A stretch of 61,587 nt of DNA from contig CANJJS010000023.1 of assembly GCA_947474705.1 (NCBI GenBank), positions 1 to 61,587 on the forward strand, read 5' to 3'. The position numbers and the translations under genes were made by a program. The notes beneath the pieces were generated by a model, which searched no databases, was not told the DNA's origin, and saw nothing but the letters and a program-made list of their open reading frames with translations. Source of the stretch: Acetobacteraceae bacterium (GTDB lineage: Bacteria > Pseudomonadota > Alphaproteobacteria > Acetobacterales > Acetobacteraceae). Below are positions 55,623 to 61,587 of this stretch, in pieces (positions within the stretch are counted from its first letter, which is position 1; each line of letters opens with the position of its first letter).

Positions 55623-55651
55623 TGTATATACGCTGCGTATGTGACCGTTAA
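55623..55651 (-). promoter_or_regulatory. Predicted brnTA promoter with operator-like palindrome
   Basis: On the minus strand a -35 box TTAACG (55651-55646), a 17-bp spacer and a -10 box TATACA (55628-55623) fit a sigma-70 promoter about 80 bp before brnT. The spacer holds a perfect palindrome ATACGC-T-GCGTAT (55628-55640), well placed for repression by the BrnA ribbon-helix-helix domain. Confidence 0.55.
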
Positions 55652-55658
55652 GCCAAAT

Positions 55659-56804
55659 TCACCCGCCCAGCGCCCGCTTCGCCACACCGGCCAAAAAACC
55701 TGACGCTGACGGCAGAATCGCATCGTTGAAATCGTAATTGGAGTTGTGCAGCTCCCGTCCGCCATCCGCCGGACCATTTCCAATCCAGGCAAAGGCGCCC
55801 GGACGCTCGGCCAGATACCAGGCGAAGTCCTCCCCGGTCATGGCCGGGGCCATGTCGCGGCGGAGAGGTATCCCCGCCGCCTGAACCGCCTCCGCGGCCA
55901 TATCGCGTTCCATCGGCGTGTTCGTGGTGACGGGATTGCCGCGGAGCTGCTCGACGTCGATCTGGACGCCGAATGTCTGCGCGACACCGGCGGCGACACG
56001 GGCGACGGCGTCCTCCATATGGTCGCGGACACTTTCCTTCAGGGTGCGCATGGTGCCGCGCATGACGGCCTCGCCCGGGATCTGATTGGCGGCGCTGCCG
56101 GATTGCAGGACACCGATGGTGATCACGGCGGAGTCCAGTGGATCGACATTTCGCGAGACAATCGTTTGCAGGGCCAGCAGCAGATGCGCCGCCGCCACCA
56201 TCGGATCGCGCGCCAGATGCGGCAGCGCCGCGTGGCCGGAATGACCTTTGATCGTGAAATACACCCGGCCACCGGACGCCATCACCGGCCCGTCGTGAAT
56301 CGCGACGGTGCCCGCGTCCAGACCGGGCCAGTTATGATACCCGAAAATCCGTTCCATCGGGAAACGATCGAACAACCCATCGGCGATCATGGATTTGGCG
56401 CCGCCGCCACCTTCTTCCGCCGGTTGAAACACGAACTGGACGGTCCCGGTCCAGGACGGATCGCGCGCCAGCAAGGCCGCCGCACCCAGCAGCGACACCG
56501 TATGCCCGTCGTGCCCGCAGGCATGCATCACACCCGGATTGCGCGAACTGTGCGAAACCCCGGAACTCTCCAATATCGGAAGCGCGTCCATATCCGCGCG
56601 CAAACCGACGGACCGGTTGGACTGGCCCCTGCTGAGAGTCGCGACGACGCCATGCCCGCCAACCCCGGCCACGAAGGGCACACCCAGCTCGGCCAGACGC
56701 GCCTGCACGAACAAGGAGGTCTCCTTCTCGTGTAAAGTCAGTTCGGGGTTGGCATGCAGATGGCGGCGCCATCCCGTCAACGTCTCATGCAGGGGCCGGT
56801 CCAT
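55659..56804 (-). CDS. M20 family amidohydrolase (N-acyl amino acid hydrolase type)
   Basis: 381-aa metalloamidohydrolase of the M20D type. WRRHLHANPELTLHE at the N-terminus, LRADMDALPI, the metal Cys/His motif MHACGHDGHT, FQPAEEGGGGA and the late MTGEDFAWYLA are all present. Such enzymes cleave N-acyl or hippurate-like amides. ATG 56804 shares one base with the stop of the upstream flavoenzyme gene, so the two are coupled. Confidence 0.92.
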   Translation of the reverse strand: MDRPLHETLTGWRRHLHANPELTLHEKETSLFVQARLAELGVPFVAGVGGHGVVATLSRGQSNRSVGLRADMDALPILESSGVSHSSRNPGVMHACGHDGHTVSLLGAAALLARDPSWTGTVQFVFQPAEEGGGGAKSMIADGLFDRFPMERIFGYHNWPGLDAGTVAIHDGPVMASGGRVYFTIKGHSGHAALPHLARDPMVAAAHLLLALQTIVSRNVDPLDSAVITIGVLQSGSAANQIPGEAVMRGTMRTLKESVRDHMEDAVARVAAGVAQTFGVQIDVEQLRGNPVTTNTPMERDMAAEAVQAAGIPLRRDMAPAMTGEDFAWYLAERPGAFAWIGNGPADGGRELHNSNYDFNDAILPSASGFLAGVAKRALGG

Positions 56805-57658
56805 CAGCCGTTCACCTTGCGAATGATCTCGGCCCATTGGTCGAGGATCGGCAGAATGACATCGGCCTTCGCCGATTCCAGGCTGCACGACACGCGGTTC
56901 ACGCGGATGTCGTCGTAACGTTTGATCAGATCGGCGTCGGGCTGCTGCCCGCCGATGGACACATCCAGCGTCTCCGGATCGCGGCCGTTTTCGGCGGCCA
57001 TCTGGCGGAAACGCGGAATCAACTCGATCAGCGGCGTCTTCGCGTATTCGGTGACCTGCGGCATCCAGCCGTCGCCGTACCGGACCGCGCGGCGGGCGGA
57101 ATAGGGGAAGGCGCCACCGACCAGGATCGGAGGATGCGGCTTTTGCACCGGCTTCGGCCAGGTCATCATCGGGTCGAAATTCACGAACTCGCCGTGGTAT
57201 TCGGCCTTCGACTTTGTCCAGATTTCCTTCATCGCCTCGATGTTCTCGCGGGCGCGCTTGTGGCGGGACTTATATTCGGTCCCGTGGTTTTCCATTTCGT
57301 CCTGGTTCCAGCCGTTGCCGACGCCAAAGACGAAGCGGCCGCCGGACACCTGGTCAATCGAGGCCACGAGTTTCGCCGTCTGGATGGGATCGCGTTGCGC
57401 GATCAGGCAGACGCCGGTACCGACCTTCAGCGTTTTGGTCGCCATCGCCGCCGCGGTCAGCGTCACAAAGGGATCCATCACGTCGTAGTACCGCTTCGGC
57501 AGATCGCCGCCCATGATGAAGGGCGTCTTCCGGGTCAGCGGAATATGGGAATGCTCCGGAGCCCAGAGAATGTCGAAACCCCGCTCCTCCAAGGCCACCG
57601 CCAGCTCCGGGGCGGTCATCGAGTAGTCGGTGAAAAACATGGATCCGCCAAATTTCAT
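56804..57658 (-). CDS. LLM class F420-dependent oxidoreductase
   Basis: 284-aa luciferase-like protein of the TIGR03619 (Rv-type F420) group: start MKFGGSMFFTDYSM, WAPEHSHIPLTRKTPF, VGTGVCLIAQRDPIQTAKLVAS, GGRFVFGVGNGWNQDEMENHG. F420 use is a family prediction; whether the organism makes F420 cannot be judged here. Co-transcribed with the M20 amidohydrolase. Confidence 0.87.
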   Translation of the reverse strand: MKFGGSMFFTDYSMTAPELAVALEERGFDILWAPEHSHIPLTRKTPFIMGGDLPKRYYDVMDPFVTLTAAAMATKTLKVGTGVCLIAQRDPIQTAKLVASIDQVSGGRFVFGVGNGWNQDEMENHGTEYKSRHKRARENIEAMKEIWTKSKAEYHGEFVNFDPMMTWPKPVQKPHPPILVGGAFPYSARRAVRYGDGWMPQVTEYAKTPLIELIPRFRQMAAENGRDPETLDVSIGGQQPDADLIKRYDDIRVNRVSCSLESAKADVILPILDQWAEIIRKVNG

Positions 57659-57676
57659 TTCACTCTCCAGAGCAGA

Positions 57677-58045
57677 TTATTTGCAGGGATGACGTTCCCC
57701 GAGGAACTTAAACAGACCGTCCAGCGACTGGGTGTCGCGATTGGCCGGGTTGGATTTCACCCAGGCCACGAACTCATTCATCGTGGTAGTGCGGCTGGGC
57801 ATGGGGTTCGGGAAACAGAACGGCTTCTTCTCCCCCGCCGTCCGCATCCGCACCGCCACCGCCCCCTGGGCGTAGCCATGACAAAAATTGATCTTCGCAT
57901 CCGCGCCCGTCGATCCCGGCTTCGCGCCACAAAGCTCGGCGAGTTCCCCGGACGTGCGGGCACGCAGTTCGATGCCCTCCGCGGCCACCGCCGAACCTGC
58001 GGCCAGCATCAGACCGCCCAGGACAAGTAAACCAAAACGCGTCAT
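57677..58045 (-). CDS. Rap1a/Tai family secreted protein
   Basis: 122-aa exported protein. A signal peptide (MTRFGLLVLGGLMLAAGSAVAA) precedes a small domain with four cysteines in the Rap1a/Tai pattern: ELCGAK, INFCHGYAQGA, PFCFPN and a terminal HPCK. Founding members are immunity proteins to type VI amidase effectors, but many alphaproteobacterial proteins with this domain stand alone. No effector or T6SS gene is nearby. ATG 58045 chosen from the signal peptide. Confidence 0.78.
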   Translation of the reverse strand: MTRFGLLVLGGLMLAAGSAVAAEGIELRARTSGELAELCGAKPGSTGADAKINFCHGYAQGAVAVRMRTAGEKKPFCFPNPMPSRTTTMNEFVAWVKSNPANRDTQSLDGLFKFLGERHPCK

Positions 58046-58065
58046 CTCGCTTCCCTTCGGAATGT

Positions 58066-58764
58066 TCATCCTTCGGCCCGCCAGCGTTTCCACCCGTCCG
58101 CCCGCAATTCGCACGCGGGGCAGGTGCCGCAACCGTAACCCCAATCGTGGAGATGCGTGCGATCGCCAAGATAACAACTATGGCTTTCGACACGGATCGC
58201 CTCGACCAGGGCATCGCCGCCAAGCGAGCGGGCCAGTTCCCAGGTGGCCGCCTTGTCGCGCCACATCAAGGGGGTTTCCAGCACGAAGCGGCGGTTCATG
58301 CCCAGGTTCAGGGCGAGTTGCATGGCTTTGACGGTGTCGTCGCGGCAATCGGGATACCCAGAATAATCGGTCTCGCACACACCCGCGACAATGCGTTTGA
58401 TGCCTCGGCGGAACGCGAGCGACGCGGCGCATGTCAGGAACAGCAGGTTTCGGCCAGGGACAAAGGTACTGGGTAAACCTTCGGCGGTCATCACGATCTC
58501 GGCATCTGAAGTCATCGCGGTCGCGCCGAGCCCGGCGATGGTCGCGGTCAGGTCGATCATGTGATCGGCGCCAAGGCGCGGCGTTCGAAGCGAGTCACGC
58601 AACGGGTCCCGGCAGGTCAGCTCGACGGCGTGACGCTGGCCATAGCGGAACCCGATTGTTTCCACATGGGTGTAGCGGTCCAACGCCCAGGCGAGACAGG
58701 TCGCGGAGTCCTGACCGCCGGAAAAGAGCACGAGAGCGTGGTCGGGAGAAACAGGGAATGCCAT
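58066..58764 (-). CDS. queC: 7-cyano-7-deazaguanine synthase QueC
   Basis: 232-aa ATP-dependent ligase making preQ0 for queuosine synthesis. PP-loop SGGQDS lies at residues 15-20, and the zinc cysteines near the C-terminus are CYLGDRTH and GCGTCPAC. Length is normal. ATG 58764 was chosen from the canonical start. Other que genes are not in the window. Confidence 0.95.
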   Translation of the reverse strand: MAFPVSPDHALVLFSGGQDSATCLAWALDRYTHVETIGFRYGQRHAVELTCRDPLRDSLRTPRLGADHMIDLTATIAGLGATAMTSDAEIVMTAEGLPSTFVPGRNLLFLTCAASLAFRRGIKRIVAGVCETDYSGYPDCRDDTVKAMQLALNLGMNRRFVLETPLMWRDKAATWELARSLGGDALVEAIRVESHSCYLGDRTHLHDWGYGCGTCPACELRADGWKRWRAEG

Positions 58765-59079
58765 GGCGCGATCATGACAGCGAATACGGGACGCGTCACG
58801 GGTGCGCGGAGCCGCGAGAGAAAGCGGTACGAATCCCATGAGCGTCCCGTTGCGTCAGGTCACGATCCCATTCAACCAACTTTCCGCATGTGTGCCGTGA
58901 ACGTATGACCTTTCCTCTTTTCAGTGGCATTAGGGAACGCGGCATCCCCTGTTTCGTGGCGTTCGCGCGGAATCGTGGGTGAAGCGCCGGACCACGACGG
59001 TCCCTGCGTCCTGCACGACACGGTGGCGACCGCCCGCGATACTCGCGAACGGTTCACCCCCGCATTGGATTGGCCCTGG
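58765..59079. other. 315-bp gap between queC and the reductase gene
   Basis: No gene or convincing promoter seen. It holds the upstream region of queC and the downstream end of the reductase operon. A short inverted repeat (GGGTC/GACCC with adjacent GATC pairs, about 59084-59109) lies just inside the reductase 3' end and has no T-run. Confidence 0.5.
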
Positions 59080-60102
59080 TCAGATCGGGTCAGGCCCGAC
59101 CCTGATCAACAGTTTGCCGAAATTCTGACCTGTCAAAATACCGGCCAGTGCCTCCGGCGCGCGGTCCAGCCCCTCGTGAATATCCTCGCGATGGATCAGT
59201 TCCCCGCTGACGATCAACGGCGCGGCGAGCTTACGCCACTCCACGATCCGCGCCGGACGGTCGGAGACGATGAACCCCTGAATCGTGACCGCCTTGCCGA
59301 CGACGAAGCCGAGATTGGGACCGGCCGGAAACTCATCGTCGTTGTATTGCGAGACCATCCCGCACATCGCCACGCGGGCGAAGCGGTTAAGCTGTCCGAA
59401 GACCGCCGCCTGCACCGCGCCGCCGACGTTTTCGAAATACGCGTCGATCCCGTCCGGGCATTCCGCCTTAAGGTCCCCCGCGAGGTCGTACGCCCGGTGA
59501 TCGACGCAGGCATCGAATCCCAGCGTATCCTGCACCCACAGGCATTTCTCCGGCCCGCCGGCGATGCCCACGACCCGCGCGCCCGCGCGTTTGGCGAGCT
59601 GACCCGCCACCGATCCCACCGCGCCCGAAGCCGCGGAGATCACAACGGTCTCCCCCGGCTTCGGCTTGCAGATCTCGGTAATGCCGGCATAGGCCGTGGC
59701 GCCAGGCATCCCCAGTGTCCCAAGCCACGTCGCCAATGGCGCGCCGCCACGCGGGACCTTCACGACATTGTCACCCTTGGCGACGGCATGGGTCTGCCAT
59801 CCCCGCGGTCCGACGACGATATCGCCCGCGACGTAGCCCGGATGGTTGGAGGCAATGACCTCGCCGACGGTTTCGCCGGTCATAACCTCGCCGACCTGGA
59901 TGGCGACGGCGTAGGTCTGTTCCTCCCGCAGGCGCCCGCGCATGTACGGATCGATCGAGAGAAAGATCGTCCGCGTCACGATCTCGCCGGGTCCGGGAAC
60001 CGGGATCTCGTCCTCGCGCATCTCGAAATCGGATGCGCGAAGTTCGCCGCTGGGCCGCCGCTTCAGAACGACAGAGCGGCGGACGGCATCGTTGGCGGCC
60101 AT
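59080..60102 (-). CDS. NADP-dependent medium-chain oxidoreductase (CurA/PTGR type)
   Basis: 340-aa zinc-independent medium-chain reductase of the curcumin/leukotriene B4 reductase type. SIDPYMRGR near residue 49, GMPGATAYAGI, the NADP motif AASGAVGSVAGQLAK and VDHRAYDL, YFENVGG are family hallmarks. It reduces the C=C bond of enones. The start ATG shares one base with the alcohol dehydrogenase stop (TGATG). Confidence 0.9.
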   Translation of the reverse strand: MAANDAVRRSVVLKRRPSGELRASDFEMREDEIPVPGPGEIVTRTIFLSIDPYMRGRLREEQTYAVAIQVGEVMTGETVGEVIASNHPGYVAGDIVVGPRGWQTHAVAKGDNVVKVPRGGAPLATWLGTLGMPGATAYAGITEICKPKPGETVVISAASGAVGSVAGQLAKRAGARVVGIAGGPEKCLWVQDTLGFDACVDHRAYDLAGDLKAECPDGIDAYFENVGGAVQAAVFGQLNRFARVAMCGMVSQYNDDEFPAGPNLGFVVGKAVTIQGFIVSDRPARIVEWRKLAAPLIVSGELIHREDIHEGLDRAPEALAGILTGQNFGKLLIRVGPDPI

Positions 60103-61166
60103 CAGGCCGCCTCGGCTTTAAGAACGAGCCGTCCCGTGACCTGGCCGTCGCGCAGGCGCATCAGCGCCGAGTCAGCCTGGTTCTGCGGCACCGTCGCCAC
60201 CGGCAACGCCGTCAACGCCCCTTCCTGGGCCAGCTTCATCAGCTCCCGCAATTCCTTGGGGTTGCCGACGTAAGAGCCCTGCACGGTCAGCGCGCGAATC
60301 GCCATGATCGGCAGCGGCAGCATCAACTCGCCGCCGAACAGCCCAACCTGGATCAGCTTGCCACCTTTGCGCAGCGCGCCGAAGGCAAAGCGGGCGGTCT
60401 GGGTGCCGTTCACGAGGTCGATGACGGCCAGAACCGGCCCGCCCGCGGCGTCGATGATCCGCTTCGTCGCTTCCGGACCGGTCCCATCGACGACCTTGTG
60501 CGCGCCGGCCTTCAGGGCGGTGGCGCGCTTTTCCTCGGAAATATCGACGGATATAATGTTCTTGTGGCCAAGGGCCAGCAGCACCTTGATCGCGTTCAGG
60601 CCCAACCCGCCCGCGCCAACCAGCACGATGGCCTCATGCGCCGGAACCGGCATGGCTTTCTTGATCGCGGAATAAACGGTGATCCCGGAGCAGGCGTAGG
60701 TCGCGGCCACCGCCGGATCGACATTCCCAAGCTCGACCAGATGGCGGGGATGCGGGGCGACGACATGGGTGCCGTAGCCGCCGTTTTGGTAGACGCCCAG
60801 GCTGCGCGCGGCTTTGACGCACATGTTGTCTTCTTCGGCGAGGCAGGTCTCGCAGGTACCGCAGCCCAGCCAGGGGTAAACGATGCGAAGGTCGCCGACT
60901 TTGACGCCCTTGGCATCCGGCCCCAGCTTCGCCACGCGGCCCACGATTTCGTGGCCCATGGCCAGCGGCAGCGTGACACCACGGTCGGTCAGCGACATTT
61001 TCTGTCCGCCGCCGACGTCGTAGTAGCCTTCCCAGATATGCAGATCGGAGTGGCAGACCCCGCAATGGGTGACTTCGATCAGGACCTCGGTGCCCTTGGG
61101 TTCCGGCGTGGGCAGCTCGATTTCCTGAAGCGGCTTTCCGTTTTCGACGACAGCCCATGCGCGCAT
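60102..61166 (-). CDS. Zinc-dependent alcohol dehydrogenase
   Basis: 354-aa medium-chain alcohol dehydrogenase. Catalytic zinc ligands are Cys38 (CGVCHSD) and His72-Glu73 (GHE); the structural zinc set is Cys102, 105, 108, 116. The coenzyme motif is VGAGGLGLNAIK, and the following Asp in ISVDIS suggests NAD. GGAG at 61176-61179 precedes ATG 61166. First gene of a two-gene operon with the CurA-type reductase; together they could act on allylic alcohols or enones (inference). Confidence 0.9.
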   Translation of the reverse strand: MRAWAVVENGKPLQEIELPTPEPKGTEVLIEVTHCGVCHSDLHIWEGYYDVGGGQKMSLTDRGVTLPLAMGHEIVGRVAKLGPDAKGVKVGDLRIVYPWLGCGTCETCLAEEDNMCVKAARSLGVYQNGGYGTHVVAPHPRHLVELGNVDPAVAATYACSGITVYSAIKKAMPVPAHEAIVLVGAGGLGLNAIKVLLALGHKNIISVDISEEKRATALKAGAHKVVDGTGPEATKRIIDAAGGPVLAVIDLVNGTQTARFAFGALRKGGKLIQVGLFGGELMLPLPIMAIRALTVQGSYVGNPKELRELMKLAQEGALTALPVATVPQNQADSALMRLRDGQVTGRLVLKAEAA

Positions 61167-61257
61167 GATGGAGGTCTCCTGTTTGACGTTTCGGGATGGA
61201 TAGCGCGCGGGCATGGCCCGTCAAGCGGCGAACATGACGAAAAGGTGAAAGACGGTC

Positions 61258-61286
61258 TTGCGGAGGGGCGGGCGCCTGGTTATACG
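61258..61286 (+). promoter_or_regulatory. Predicted sigma-70 promoter of tRNA-Ala
   Basis: TTGCGG (61258-61263), a 17-bp spacer and TATACG (61281-61286). A GC-rich discriminator follows, typical of growth-rate-controlled stable RNA promoters. The start would be near 61293, giving a 35-nt 5' leader. Confidence 0.55.
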
Positions 61287-61327
61287 ACCGCCTCCCCGCC
61301 CAACGGGGGACGCCGGCAGGCGCATGT

Positions 61328-61403
61328 GGGGCCGTAGCTCAGTTGGGAGAGCGCCTGAATGGCATTCAGGAGGTCAGGGGTTCGATTCCCCTCGGCTCCA
61401 CCA
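61328..61403 (+). tRNA. tRNA-Ala, anticodon GGC
   Basis: 76-nt cloverleaf: acceptor GGGGCCG/CGGCTCC with one G-T pair, D arm with AGTTGGGA loop, anticodon stem CCTGA/TCAGG around loop ATGGCAT (anticodon GGC), TTCGATT T-loop and encoded CCA at the 3' end. Reads GCC and GCU codons. Confidence 0.97.
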
Positions 61404-61587
61404 TCCCGCCTCGCAATCAATTGAAATTGTTCGATAAATTGTTGGCCGATTTGCTGGCCACCGAGTCAGCCCACATTTTGACGGTGTGTCGTGGCGGACG
61501 GAAGCGAACACGCGCGGTCGGCGTTCCGATTGAAGATCGCCCTCGCCTGGGCGGACGTAAGGCCAGTTGGCAGCGGGCGTTGAAAAC
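61404..61587. other. Region after tRNA-Ala, no gene seen
   Basis: 184 bp to the window edge, AT-richer than its surroundings for the first 50 bases and without a clear open frame. A tRNA 3' end is a common integration site, but no duplicated tRNA fragment can be seen within this window. Confidence 0.4.

Noticed and set aside
59084-59109. Intrinsic terminator at the end of the CurA-type reductase
   Set aside because: An imperfect GGGTC/GACCC hairpin is present inside the coding end but lacks a T-run on either strand.

Overview
The window is a GC-rich, densely packed stretch of bacterial chromosome. It most resembles an alphaproteobacterium, probably Rhodospirillales/Acetobacteraceae-like. The lineage call rests on three observations: RNase E has a long insertion inside its S1 domain and a Gly-Trp-Trp tail; rne is divergent from a Tat-exported amidase; and tpiA-secG-pyrG are consecutive. 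Genus cannot be fixed from sequence alone. Many neighbouring genes overlap by ATGA or TGATG, so translationally coupled operons are the rule. No insertion sequence, rRNA, prophage or CRISPR array was seen.

Layout: 1-4309 is a branched-chain-amino-acid-type (Liv) ABC transporter operon whose last permease runs off the left edge. 4473-7951 carries a luciferase-like flavoenzyme, a YqhA-type membrane protein, a short-chain dehydrogenase and an epoxide-hydrolase-like enzyme. 7956-9789 holds an iron-finger autotransporter heptosyltransferase and tadA. 9831-10052 is a mirror-symmetric palindromic repeat. 10138-12186 is a C26 glutamine-amidotransferase-like hydrolase, an RluB-type pseudouridine synthase and rsmD. 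12374-15074 couples mnmE to a 3-oxoacid CoA-transferase. 15228-19522 is tpiA, secG, pyrG, a small membrane protein and a PPK2 kinase. 19529-24372 is the amidase and rne. 24519-30584 holds a TauD-like oxygenase, a ParE-type toxin-antitoxin pair, acnA and ccmAB.

30596-36038 contains a flavoenzyme and a glycan locus: a protein made of eight FDxxWY repeats, divergent from a family 2 glycosyltransferase carrying one copy of the same repeat and from a frameshifted family 4 glycosyltransferase. 36091-41347 is a GlcG-like protein, an acyl-CoA-dehydrogenase-type flavoprotein, valS and a ComB-like phosphatase. 41350-46048 is an ATP-dependent hydantoinase/oxoprolinase operon with its own periplasmic binding protein. 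Divergent from it, 46120-52196 is an oxidoreductase followed by a YhaO/YhaN (SbcD/SbcC-like) nuclease pair. 52217-58764 includes a second copy of the first flavoenzyme, sodC, a MetX-like hydrolase, a BrnT/BrnA module whose toxin appears frameshifted, an M20 amidohydrolase, an F420-type flavoenzyme, a Rap1a/Tai protein and queC. The window ends with two medium-chain reductases and a tRNA-Ala(GGC).

Most noteworthy: six copies of a 13-residue Trp/Pro motif in the two disordered segments of RNase E; a three-way-junction fold just upstream of rne; the 222-bp mirror-symmetric repeat with a 66-bp core palindrome; the FDxxWY-repeat/glycosyltransferase divergon; a BrnTA promoter with an operator-like palindrome in its spacer; and two apparent 1-bp frameshifts, which could be real or assembly errors.
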